This document shows positions 10,009 to 23,784 of a stretch of 64,000 nucleotides of DNA, piece by piece. The notes beneath the pieces were generated by a model, which was not told the origin of the DNA, made no database searches, and saw only the letters and a list, made by a program, of their open reading frames with translations. Position 1 is the stretch's first letter; every line of letters starts with the position of its first letter. A program made the translations under genes and the position numbers. Origin of the DNA: Panagrolaimus kolymaensis (Eukaryota; Nematoda; Chromadorea; Rhabditida; Panagrolaimidae); contig JAJQJQ010000020.1 in assembly GCA_028622995.1 (NCBI GenBank), forward strand, positions 496,001 to 560,000, in the 5' to 3' direction.

Positions 10009-13000
10009 TCATTCTTTTGAAGCGAGTTTTATCACAACATTTTCTAACAATGCAGCAAGTAATGCATCACAGCGATCAAGAACTCCTCGTTGCATTACTT
10101 TAGGAATAGTCGTTCGATGATCGAAAATCTAAAAAAAAAAGTTAAGTTCATTTTTTTTATTAAATGCTAGAATATTCACTTGTAATTTTCGGAGAATATC
10201 ATCAATAACTGGAGGATTCCATTTAAATCTATCAATAAATCGAATTTTCGGATTTACCACCCATTGAAGACATTCATATTTTCGTGGATCTCGTTTTTCA
10301 TTAGGTTCATTAGGATCAAAGGACTTTATTTCTTTTGCTCGTTGCATTATACGATCTTTTGATTCCGAAATTAATGGGAGATCGCTCTGTAAAATTCCAT
10401 TATGAACAATAATGATCTTATAAACTTACAGGGCCTTTTGTGTAAGATTTTAATAAATCTGGTAAGAATCCAACTTGGGCATTGAAATCTGTTTGAACAC
10501 AAACAGAAGAATGAAATTCGCATACAAATGAGCTTTTAACAATTTCAATTGGATCAGAAGTTGAATCATTACCTTGATTTTGAATTGTTGTTAAAATGGC
10601 TTCAAGAGCAGGGAATTGAAAAAGTTCTAAAACATTATGAGAATGTTTTGGAGGTTCTTTTGTATTATCATCAAAGAAGGTTAAATGTCTTAAAGGATCA
10701 GCAATCATAGTATCAAGCCACATTTCAATTGTTGCATTATTACGTATCATAAAATTTCGACTATGTTGCACTCGACAAACAAGGGCTTTACAATCATTTG
10801 GTTCGGGTTGATTAAGATTTGTTGGACCTAATTTAAACATAACCTTTTGTTCCATATTTATTCCAACGATTGCATGTTCTTTATCGAGATAAGTATATTT
10901 TGCTGTATTTCTTACATCAACACTCGCTTGTTTCATATGAAAGAGAGCCCATGATGGAGCTGTCATTTCTCCATTCATACATGCAAGAGAAATGGATTTA
11001 GCTTCAAATTCAATTGTTCCTCCAGTAAGGGTTACGCCATCAGAAGTTCCAGGAAGAGGAAAGAAAGCTTTATGAAGTTGAATTTCAGTTATGAGATCAA
11101 GCACTCGATGCCAATGTCGATCGAGATATTGTTCAACGGTTACTGAATTCATTGATACAACGTCACTTATCGTAGTATCAATAGAGGATACACTAGGAAT
11201 ATTTCGAATTGAAGCTGGCTCCAAATCATAATTTAACGAAAGCCGCCGATTTTGAGCTTCTCTACGTTGTTGCTCAAGCTCGGCAACCCACATCATTCGA
11301 CTATTTTTTAATTGTTCCTAAAATTTCGATTGATTTTAAAAAACTATTTAAAATTTAGTTTACATCAAAGAATGTGTGAAGCTTTTTAGTAATTTTTGTC
11401 ATATCATCTACGGTCATTTTAGTTATTATCATTTCAAGACTTGTCCATGAACCCGCTACATTTACCAAGCATGTTGACTCAGTAACACTGCCTTTACCAT
11501 CACGGAAATAGCGCCTAAAAAAATTTGATTTTATATTTATCAAAAGCATCCAACAAAAACAAACCATTCGTCTGTAATAATAATTTGGGGGTCCACAAAT
11601 TTTCCAATAAAAATTGGCCTACTCATCCATTCAACGCGTGTATCGATATTTTTAAATTCAAGCTTTGCAACATTTTCAGGAGCTTTCTAAAAATATATAT
11701 TTTATGTTGATTCGATTATTTGTAGGTTAAAAAATAACAAACATTTTCAGCTTTTTGATGCCGAACAGATATTAATAATTTAGCAATTGAAATTTCACCC
11801 GAAATTGCTCCACCTTGAGCCATTAGTTGTGAGGATAAAAGTTTAAATGTTAAAGCAATATCCCGATATCTCTTAGGATTTATATGTAAATGTCCTCGAA
11901 GAAGCCCTTGCCTTGCAATCCATGTTGTATTTCCCATGGTATTTGACATTTGAGCATTAACATTTAATTCTTTCCATTGCATTGTAAACACACAAGATGC
12001 CGCCCATTCAATTTCAGGCTGAGGCTCGATTTTTGTTTTTTTCGCAGATGGCTTTACAATTGAAACTCGCTTACCAGCTCCTCCAGTAACTGGTGGTCCA
12101 ACATTTATTTGACTTGATTGTGAAAGAGAGGGTCGCCGAAAAGCTACTGATTGATCACCAAAAAATAAACGTCGAACCAAAACTTTACGATACCATGGTT
12201 TTGGAAAAGCAAGAAGTTCACTTAATCGGCGCATATCATAATTAAAATTAGCTGCACCAACATTGCAAACAATAACAAGCTGAAATTGTTAGTTTTTTTC
12301 TTTACTGAAATTAAATTTTATTTACCTGCACTTTATTTTTTTCTTCTTCACTAGGATTTTTAGTTCTTGATGCTGTAATTGCTAATTTATCCAATGTTAG
12401 CGATAAAGCATCATGAGAAGTTGATTGTTGATGCGGGGAATAAACGTTCAATGAAAAAGCTGATAAAGTAGCAGATAGATAGATACCTCCTACAGCTGTA
12501 GCTTGTTCATTATATTTTCGAGTTGATGCCATTAATGCAAGCCTTGGTAATTTTAATAAACAATCCGCTGCGGATGAACGCTGTTGCTGACCTTCAAATC
12601 GAATTGTGGATGATTGGACAATCATATGAAAGAGAACATCCAAAGGAAGGGAAGAAGTATCAATGGCCACTATTGGAACTGTTGCTGGTGCATTGGTTTC
12701 TGAACTTACATCGGATTCAGATTTTGTAGTTTCAAATAAGCTCTCGGGGAGAGGTTCAATCACTTGTTCCAAAAAATCTGCTAAAATTGGTGTAACGAGA
12801 GTTTCTTCAGGCATGCTTGAAAGTTCTAATGCAAGATAAAAACAATTATTTTTCAATCGTCGTTGTTTTATTTGTTCTTTAAAAATGCTTTTTATTGTAT
12901 CCGGTGTTAAAGCGGTAGCATCATTAGATGTATAAAAAACTTTGAGATTGATACCTAAAAATTTATAAATTAATTTTAGTAAGAAGGCCTTATCGAATGA

Positions 13001-16000
13001 TCGATAGAACATATTCTGCCATTATAATCTTTTCTTATTTTTTGTATTTGTCCTAATCAATGGATAAAAAAAATATTGAATTTTTTTTAAAAAGTTTTAG
13101 ATTTTGGATTTAATCTTTATATCTATTTAGTCTTACAAATAATTACCTGGAATAGCGAATGTTGTAGTACATTGGCTTAGAACATAACCCTTTGCTCTAA
13201 GATCACGAGCTGATGGCCTTTTAGCAAGCGATGCTTGAGTTGGGTTTGAAGTCATTCCAGTTGCTGACGTTGGATTAGCCCGAAGTATACATTCACCTGA
13301 AGATATGTTAATCTAAAATTTTCTTTAGCGACATTAGAGGATCTATTAAACTTGAATGGTTAAAAAATGTGTAGTAAAAAATATTACCTGTACATCAATA
13401 TTAATATCAACACTTTCATCAGCATTTGTCGCTTTTTCTTTATCATTTATAACATCAGCTTCAGAATTAGTGCCTGCATGAGATTCGATTGAACCTCGTT
13501 TTGACACCGTTCCTGGAGTTTGAAGGAAACTCGACGATGGTAATCGAGCTGTTGCGGTGTCAGAAGGTTCTGGATTTAAAGTTGTTTTCGTTTCATTTAC
13601 AGTTGTACCTTTTCCAACTGCGGTGGCTTTACGTTTCAATTTTTCAAGCATAGTTTGTCGGAATTCTTTAAACCTCATAAGTTCAAGAACTCTTAATTTT
13701 CTTCTTTCAACTTCAATCGAAGGCGCCGAAGCACCATATGAATTCAAATCAGCAACAAGCATCGATTGCTCATGCAACTAAAAGCCAAGTTGTTCTAAGT
13801 TTAAGAGTATAAAAAAATTAAAATTTAACTTTTCTTTCAAGCCAGCGAACTTTATTTTCATGTCCAATAACTTCTCGAAATTCTTTACTAGTTTCATCAT
13901 CCAAAAATTCATCCTGTTTTGAAAAATCGTTTTCATTTGGTAATAAAGCCGTTGAGATTTCTGATGGTGCGTAATCTTCTGCTCCTTCATCATTGGAACC
14001 AAGGGAGGATAAAGTATGAGCAAAAAGAGACATTAATTTTCCAATTTTCTAAAAAAATAAAAATAACATTAAATTTGCTTCTTTAATGTAAACTTACTGG
14101 ATCAAAATCAATAATCATTCCTTTCATTTCACTTTTAACTGATAAATACCATTTAGCTGAATCCGTGTCATTACTAGCTGAATATGCGCTTGAACAAAGC
14201 TTATATGAACCATGGGGAAAATAAAAGAAATTTGAGGGAACGCTTTCACTTCCTGTATCTTGCATCCATGGTTCTCTTAATGAATGTTCATCAAAATTGT
14301 CAATAAATGTAATACGAAAACCATCAAAATTAGCATTGCATGCGAGTTCTTTTTTAACGCAAACTGTGATATCACTTTTTTGTAAGGAAATAACCAAAGC
14401 AGCCAAATTATCGCTTAATTCTGCACTATAGAGTGGAACACAAACGTATAAACCATTTTGAATTGAAAGCGATAAATTTAAATTCATATCTGTTGTTCCA
14501 ACAACAGCATTTGTTGATGAATGAGATGTTACGGTAGTAGATTTTTTAGGTATAATAGGTGTATAAATTTCTGTAAATGTTTTTGAATCCTTCGGAGTAG
14601 AAGCTTTGGTAATTTTTGGTCGATTTTGAGCTAATAATCTTTGCCTTTCTTCCCTCCAATAATTATGAACATTTCGATAATTAAGCCAAAGAAGAATTGC
14701 TTTATCTAAAGCTGTGGATTTCAATAACAAAATAGGCCGATTAAGAGATATAACATAATTATGCGGTGCTATATGTGAACTTTCTTCATTTTGAACACTT
14801 ATCTATAACATTAATATTTTTTAGATTACTTTATTTATGAAAACATACATTTGTCATAAAAGTTGCAACTTCTTGCAATTCTTCTGGAGCTTCTTCATAC
14901 ATTGCAGTTTTAAAAAGCTGTCCCAATTTGACGTTAACCTGAACAGAAGCTTTCCCAAGAAAAAATTGCTCAGGTAATGATGGCATTGGTTCAATATTTT
15001 GATTAGAAATGAAACTATCTTCATTAGAAATAAGTGTTAATCGATTGGTTATAGTTGCGTTAGGTCCATCAACAGTAAATCGAATGGCTGTTCTTGATGG
15101 AGTCGAAGCTGTTAATTGAACCCAAGGTTCTCCTTCGCCTCGAAAAGATAAAGTAAATAAAAATGGTGAAGGATTTGTAAATGGCGATGGTTGATTAATA
15201 GACGTTGGACGTTCAACAGAAAGTTTATCAAGAAGAAAAGTTAATTCAGAACGGAATGATTGTTCAGCAAATAAAATTTGATTGAGTAAATCGGTCGAAA
15301 AAAAGTATTCCATTTTACCTAAAAAAATAAGATCTATTTCACAATTTTAAATATGAAAAAATAAAAGCAAACCTATGACTAATTCTATATCAAAATATCC
15401 GCCTTCTCTAAACGTTAGTAAAGGATTTCGATAGCGATGAAGAAGCTCGGGTGATTTTGAAGCTGCAATTTCAGCTGAAGTAAAGCTTCCCGATGCTTTA
15501 ATTTTGGGTAATGGAAGAGTAAAGGTGTCCACAGGTACAGTAGGTCCAGTTGTCCCCGGACTTGCAGGTTTGATAACTTGAAACATAAATTGATGATCAA
15601 GCATTTCAGCCGAAAATTTTGCTGCTTTTCCACTAAATTTTTTAAAAATTATATGGTATATTTTAAAACTAAAAATTTACGTCATTCCAGTTGCTACAGC
15701 TTTTTCAAGTCGATATTTAGCTTTTAATGATGGTAATAACATTGCATTTAATTCTAAACCTGTAACATTAAGTTCAAATTCAACAACAATGGGCGTTGAA
15801 GCAGGATTTGTAAATTGTTGAATGGAAGGTTGTCTTAAATGCTTTCCAGTTGGTGGTTTAGATGAATAAGCATTTAAAGGTGAAAATGCGGTTGCTGAAC
15901 TAACTGGAATAAGGGTTGATCTTATTGCGGGTTCTGGTGAAGAAATGATAGAAGTCATGGAAGTTGCACTTGTGATGGGTTCTTCGTTAATTGATATTGG

Positions 16001-19000
16001 AATTATTTGATGTGATGGTTGTGGTTGAGAAACAATTCGATGAAGTTGTTCATTCAATTGAGGACCATGTCGAAGTACGACTTCATGAATGGATTGGGCA
16101 TGCATTGGCAAATCCCCTTCAATTTCACCCAAAGTAACTCTAAGGAAATTTTTGATTGCAATTTTTTCAGATGTTTCTTTTGTTCTTTCAAAAAGCACGC
16201 TGCTTTCACGCAAAGAGCAATTTAAAATTCGTTTAGTTTCCACCGCGCCTCGATTACTTCCAACATGTTCAGAAACAATCAGTGAAGCTCTTTTGAGTGA
16301 GATTGTGCAATGATCAAGTTTTGGATTTACTTGTTTTTCTTGAGAACCACCTCGTGGAATTGCGGCAGCCGCAAAACTATACCTTCTTGAAACAAGCATA
16401 GGAGATTTTGCAGCAATAGCTTTGTTTAAAATAGTATAATCATCTCGAGAATGTTCATGAGAGCAATCAATTTTCATTAAATTCATTGAAACTATTAAAT
16501 CAGTTAAAATGCTTTCAAGCATAACTGCTTTGATATTCCATTGTCCATGAAATTGTGAATGAATTAAATCATGTCTTTGTGATGCAGCGTGAAATCGACT
16601 TCGTTGATAATCATAAAGTTTATCCAAAACTCCATTTATCCATTGTATTTCTGCTTCATTTGCTGCTGCATTTATGGAAGTTGGAGATGGTAATCGTGCC
16701 GTAGCCTCTATTGCTGAAGCTAAAATAAGAGGTTTTGACGTTGATTTTTTTAATGCTTTTGAAATGTCTTGTATCGCTGCTTGACATGATAGAACAGACA
16801 TGGCGAGATCATTAATAAAAGAAACTGAAGCAAGAGCAACAACAATTCGAATATTTGTTATTTTTGATTCATAATTAAAATTTAAAATAGCATTAATGGG
16901 TTTGAGTTCATGCTCATCGAGAAGAACTTCATAGAAAAATTTTCCACTCGTTTCAAATGCTTCAAGGCTCATTAAATGATGACAGGTTAAAGCCACGAGC
17001 ATTTCATTTCTCGGTGATAACAATAATTTCTTTTCAATGACATCAACTTTAATTTCATCCAAATTTATGGAATAATTGAGACCCAATTGAGCCAAAGGGA
17101 ATGCATCCAAACGTGAAGGTTCAAGTTTATGTTCCTAAAAAAATTAATATTTTAAGCTAAAAATAATGAAAGTCAACCTCATAAAAACTCCAGAAAAACA
17201 CTGATAAAAGCAATTCCATTGCATTAACATCTTCCACAATGGTTTTATTTCCATGCACGGACGAAGATGCCTCTCTTTTTTCTTTGTATTCTCGATGAGC
17301 TTTTAACACCCAATGATATAAATCCGCTAAAAAAATAAAAGTATGTTCATTTTGTTGGAAGCAATCCGTGTTAAAACTTACTTGGTTCTTTTTCATTTAC
17401 TCCAACGCTCATATTTGTTGCCGTGGATGGTCCTCTTCTATGTCCTGGTTGAAATTGATTTGATGTCGATCCTCTTGATAGCTGTGGTTTGGGATGAACT
17501 CCATCAACCCTTTCTTCGGCTGTTGTACCTTTTTCAACATCATTTGTACCATTTTGCGGAATTAAAACTTCTGTTTCTTTATTTTCTTTATCTTCAAGCA
17601 TCTTTAGTTTTTCGATTTGAGGAGCATCTTCGGGAATAGGCGAAGATGAATCAGGAACACATTTATATTTATCTGCTACAACATTATCAGCAAGTTGAAC
17701 TTGATTACAAATGATTGTTTGCCAATGACTTAAAAGCGCTATCATAGCAAGTTTTCGAGTTTTAACATCAACAAAATGCTTGGATGCCAAAATTGTTCTT
17801 GAATAATAATCTTGACCTGATAAATTATCTTTTTCATTAATAAATTTAAGAAGAATTAACATGAGTTTGCATGAAGGACAAGAAGAAAAATGTCGATGAT
17901 AAAGTCTAACATTAGCAAGAGCGCTAGTTTTTTCTGGTAATGGAATTTCTTCATCATTCCAATCTAATGCTTCAGCAAGTAACCGAATCAATGTTAAATC
18001 TTGCCATTCTTCCGTGGAATTTTTAACTTTAGATAATTCTTCAGAAAATTTAAATATATTATAAATCCATGCATTCAACGAAGGGGCCAAAACTTCATAA
18101 AATGATGCTTCATTTGAACGGTCATCTCCCACAATTGGTTTACCTAAAAAACAAAAAAGTAAATAATCATAACTAAAAAAAAGCTTTGTTTACCCAAAAC
18201 AGAAATAATTTGTATTGAAGGAATTTCAATTTGAAGGCGATCCATTTGAGCTGTTGAAATATTTTTCTTTAAAAGATTACTCACAGCAAGACGAGAAGTG
18301 ATTTCAGGAATGTGTAAATCCAAAATGGCTTTTAGCTTTGCTCCACCACCAACACGATTTGATGCCGGTAATTCGGCCCAATTTGTTGTGTAGTCCACTG
18401 GAATTTTATTATAAACTGAATCATATCTTTCATTTTCAACAACATGTATCATTTGAACATGGCCTTGTCGTAAATATAATTCAAATGAAATTTTCCTATC
18501 TTCATTTGGTTTTGCAGTGGTTGCATTTAAATATGATTGATCTAAATTAAATAGGAGGACGGAACTAACGAATAGATGTTGAGTTGAAATATCAGTGGAA
18601 GTATCGCATTGAAATGCAGCAATATGACAATTGGGGAGTGTAATTCGTAAATGTAAGCTTGGAACTCGAAAGAAACTTTCAGATTCTTTTACAAGCGTGG
18701 AAGTTAATGGTTGAGAATGATTTCGAGAAGAACAGGAAGCATAAATTGATTGAACGATATAAGCTGGGTGAAGAGAATGAAGAAAACCAGAAACTGATTT
18801 AATAATGGATTCTGTTGCTTCTAGAGCAAGGGGAGAAATAAAAATCTATAAAATATGCTTCAAATGAGTTTACCAAAGTTCGCAACAACTTACATTAATT
18901 TTGTCAGCTGCTTTTCCTCGAACATAAATAGCTGAATAATCTTTTCCCCAATCTCCATCTGAAGTACAAGCCTCAAAATCAGGGGATTTCTTTGGTGTTG

Positions 19001-22000
19001 TTGCTTTTTGAAGCAAAGACGATCCTGCTCCTTGTGTTGTTGATCTTCCAATGGGTGTTGAAACTGTTGAAGGCTGATTTTCTTTTTTTATCATTCGAAT
19101 ATCACTTATTCCATCAGAAATCTTTTTTATTTTAACTTCATTTTTTATAATCCATTGATTTAAATCATCAATGTTATTAAATTGAGGCATATCAGAAATG
19201 GGTAAAAAAATATCATAATTTTCTAAAAATGAAGCATAATCCAACGCTGCTATCATCATGGATGAAGGTGATGATGCCATGGATTTAGCCGAATGAAACG
19301 ATGTATTACTATCTCTTCTTTCTGTGATAGGTTTAATAGGACGTGAAGAAGATTCAGCAGGTGTTGAAAAATCGCATGCTAGTGAAAGATTAATGGCATA
19401 AGCATCTGGATAAATAACACTTTGCATAAAACCAGGTTGTTCGATGGGTGAAGATACAATCTTTGGGATTCCAAGATTAATATTTAAATTATCAATAAAT
19501 TGTAAACCTCTGTAAATATTATTTAAAAAAAACTATTATATCAAAAAGTTTTTTAAAAATAAAACTTACGATTTATCTTTTTCTGCAAAAAATCTTGTGA
19601 CTCCAACACACCCACAATTTTTAGTTCCTTTTTCCCATAAAAAATATAGCCTTGGTAAAGGTTTATCATGTTTATTCAAAAATATTTTCCTCTCTTCAAG
19701 CACATAAAGCTGCGAATCTGGGCATGGAAGTCGAAAATCAAGTGAAACCTAAAACCAAATATATTTTTTACAAATCTTTTCGCAAATCAAAAAACCTCAT
19801 GAATTTTAGCAAAGCCACATTCAACCCAAACTTTTTTTCCTGGAATCCATATTAATTGTTTGCATTTTAAAGTGGGTAATTGAATCGCAACATTTTCACA
19901 AAATGAACCAGCATGAGCATTACAAAAAGATACTCGAATTCGGTTGGTGTCAAATTTGAAAGCGCATTTTTCATCAGTGATTAAAAAATTACATGAATCA
20001 ATTGCAACTCGAACAAGTTTGTATTTTAACTAAAATATTGATAATTAGTTTGTTGATTAATTTTGATGGAAGCTTACAGTTTCAGATGATTCACAATTTT
20101 GTTTTCGTCCTTGAGAATCAAAAATATTGAGATTAGATTGACGACAAAGACGAATATTTTCAAAATGTTGGCAAAGATCTAAGCGATCAGGAACTTCGAG
20201 TTTTTCATCTGGATTAATAATTAGCGAAAATGTTGAATTAAGGAATTGAATTAATTCAACAACCTAAAATGACCAGAATTTTATAAAAATAAAATAAAAT
20301 TAAAAAAACGATAAATTTTTTTCTAAAATACTTACATGTCCTGGATGAATTTTGGCTGTTAAATTACCCAAAATTATTTCCATTAACCATGCATATTCAA
20401 CTATTTCAACATCCCATGGAACGTCAACATCCGAATAAAGTCCATGGCCTCGAAATTGAAGCGCGGAAAGTGTTAACCAACCATTTTTTGCACAAGGAAA
20501 AGATGTGGATGGAGGAAAATAAATGATTGTTGGTCCAAGCATAGTTTGAACGAGGGCTTCAGCATGATGCTTTTTAAGTTCAACAGCTAATTGATTGGTA
20601 AAAATAATGGGACATAAATCAGCAAATTTGGCATGCATTTTTTGTGAATGAACCAAACAATGTGCCCGAATATTTTGTATTGTTAATATAAATTGTGCTG
20701 ACATGGGTCGATAATATTCCGGTGGAAGTTGTTGTTGAGTTTTCATCCTTGCAGAATGTAATGGTTTTTGTGAAACATCAGAAATCTAAAAATAAAAAAT
20801 ATATACACCATAAAAAATAAGATATGGAATTTAATTACTTGATCATAATAACCAAAATAATTATCTTTTAAATCTAAAATCATTTTAACAACGAATCCAG
20901 AAAGAAAAACTTCTGAATCTCCAATTTCCACAACCATTTTAATATCGTCTGGTTTAAGTTGGGATGGATGTTGAGCTAATTTTGGAAGCCATTGATGTGT
21001 AGCTCGTTCGGGTAAATCACTAACAACTTTTGTTGGAATTGGATACATTAAATAATTACATTTTAAACCAATTTTCTCAGTTCTAAAAAGTTCAATCCAT
21101 TCATCCGAAAGACCAACTTTAACGGTGGATTTATTCATAAAAGTGCGGTAATGTGCTGAATTTTGAAGAGCAGCAAAAACGGGTTCAGTAGCAAATTGAG
21201 GCGGAACTTTGACTCGAAGAGCTAAACTTTCAGATGCATTCATTTCAAAATCCAATGGCATCATCGTTGGAGCAAAATCAGTGAATGGTAAAGCAAAACT
21301 TGCACCCAATTGAGTTCCAACAATGGCAGCAAGAATATTTTCCGCTCCAGTGGAAGATGAAGTATCAACCCAATTTTTATCATTCAAAACCAGAATAATT
21401 TCAAATTTATCGAGAACATTTAAATTAAAATGTACTGTATAAGGAACAAAACTGCAAAGATCTGAAGTTGTATCAGAACTCCATTCATTCATAAGATCCT
21501 ATAAAAGCAATAATAATAATAATAATAAATATTAATAAATGATTTTTAAAGAAAACAAACCACAAAAAATCTTTTATGATCCCATACAATCCATGTAGAA
21601 ATTTTATGAAATTCTAATGATACATTCCAATTTTGATGAGCGTTATACGTTCGAGGATAATGACATTTTATATGAAATCTTAAAGTTTCACATGTAATAA
21701 AATTTCTTAATGGAAGAGATGTCGTTGATTCGATGCATAAAAGAGAACCTTTAATGTTAGATGTAAAACCATTCTCCATCGTAATATAAGGAATAGCAAA
21801 TTCAAATGATGATCCTTGTTTAATTGCCGTTCGAATTGAATTCAATTCTTCGGTTCTCATAAACCATAATTCGATTGCAGCATCCTTCAAAAGGGAAACA
21901 CGAACATCGTGGTGAAGTTGAATGCGCCTTTGTCCTTTTTTAGGTAATTCTGTTAATGGCGCAGTTCCATAATCAGATGGAAAAAAGAATGACCATAAAA

Positions 22001-23224
22001 CTGTGCGTTGTTTATCAGCCCATGGACCATATGAAAATACGGTGTTATTATCCAATCGCCAAATTGATTCCCAAACAGGAACTTCTTTTGTTGTTGATTG
22101 AAAATCAGATTTAACAACTCCTAAAATTTTAACGTTGGTTACTATCAACTTAAAAAAAATAAGGAGTTTAGAAAACATCCTGCGTTCATGAAATGTTTAG
22201 GCAAGAGTTTAATGAAAATAATTTTACCAAGTAAATCTTGATGATAATAAAATTGAATTGCAGCACTTTGAAGTATTGCAAATCCATCACCCATTATCCG
22301 TGGTGGATCTTCATATGAAACACCCGAATAGCTGGTTGTTTTTACTAAAGATATTCTAACATTTTCCATTGTTGTTTTAGCTTTTAACATGTATCGATCT
22401 TGTTTATTCGATGCATCAGTTAAGAAGATTCTTGCTGAAAAATTATTTGGGGTTACTATTCCTCTAAAACTATTTTTAAACGTCATACATTTAAGGTCTT
22501 CAAAAACGATTGCAAATGCAGTGGGCATTAAATGATTTCCAGCAATAACTCTTCCCGAACTTATATCAAATTTAATCAATCCAGAAAGCCTCCAAAAATT
22601 ATCCCACCATTCATCAATTTTATCTGGTGGAGGTTGATGCCGAAGTGCTCGTTGTTTTGCAACTGCAGTTATAGCTGGGTCTTCACCTATTTCTGATGCA
22701 AGTTTATTTGCAGCTGCAGTTTGTCCTGCTGATTTCATAATTTGTTGATAGAGATCAATGCGATTATATATATGAATTTTAACCCCATTTAAAGATATAT
22801 GCAATCTCGAAGAATTCATTGCTTTTGACACTGGGCATTTCTTAGGCACTTGTCTCCAATATGAAAGTATCACCCATCCATCATTAATATTAAAAGAGAA
22901 GTTATCATTGGTATATGAAAAATTTCGAAACATAATTTTTCCGGAGAGAATGCTTAATGAAAATGATCCAATATGGACTTTGACAGAGGATGAACCAGAT
23001 TGCCATTGTAGGAATCGAGTAATAAGATAACCAAGAATTGTACCAATTAAACGAGAAAAATAAAATGTAATAAAAACAATATATACAATTAAAGCTACAA
23101 GAACACCCAAAAGAAGGAAGAAATTGATGCCAGGTTCATCGTTGTTCCATTCACTTTCAAGATCTTGTCGAATATCCGAAAAGATTTGAAGTGTATCATT
23201 CTTAAATTTTTCAGCTGTTGACAT
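10009..23224 (-). CDS. lpd-3: bridge-like lipid transfer protein BLTP1 / LPD-3 / Tweek
   Basis: About 25 exons in one continuous direction encode roughly 3,900-4,000 residues, matching the giant KIAA1109/Tweek/LPD-3 family. The start ATG (23222-23224) gives MSTAEKFKND followed by a single TM helix at about residues 33-55 (FFLLLGVLVALIVYIVFITF). The conserved head follows: RLIGTILGYLITRFLQW, VHIGSFSLSILSGKIMFRNF and INDGWVILSYWRQV. The bulk is beta-rich repeat sequence with Ser/Thr/Pro-rich linkers. The C-terminal exon ends VMQRGVLDRCDALLAALLENVV..., stop at 10009-10011. Family role: an ER-anchored hydrophobic groove bridging membrane contact sites to move phospholipids in bulk. Introns are mostly 45-60 nt and one contains an AAT microsatellite (about 21508). 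I saw no frame break, though not every junction was checked base by base. Confidence 0.9.
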
Positions 23225-23784
23225 CTTTTTAATCTTCTAATAATTATTTATTATGCAATATCATTCAGTAAAAAAAATCATTGGTTTGTTGTTTTTGAAA
23301 ACCATTGATTATGGAATAAAGTGAAACACACTAAAAATCCTCTTATTTTTGTTAGTCGTCGTTTGACCAAATACATACAAATAAAAATGAATAATAATAT
23401 GGGGGAATCGATCAAAAAAGTGGAAAAAGGGCTTTGTTTTCATTCATTTTAATTCTGCATCAAACAACAAAATGGTTTAGTGGAAGCAAGTGAAAATTCT
23501 AATGAACCATCGAGCATCACCAAACATGTTTAGAACATATAACTAAAAAGAGAAAAGAAATTTTCGCTGCACGATTTCTTAAAGCTTTTTTTCATCTCAA
23601 TGTCGTTCCTGTTCCATGAATAAATAGGATATGATAGTACATATCAAAGACAAATAAAAACCATTGCTAGAAAAAAGAGAAATAAAATCAAACAAATGAT
23701 GGAGAAAGTTAAACAAGGAAAATAATTTTATTTTTTATGTTCATAGTAACAGAATTAATAATTTATACTTTGACATGCTTATAA
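23225..23784. other. intergenic region between ORP and lpd-3
   Basis: 560 bp of AT-rich sequence between two same-strand genes. It is too long for a typical nematode operon spacer (~100 bp), so separate promoters are likelier. It must hold the lpd-3 promoter or trans-splice site. Confidence 0.4.
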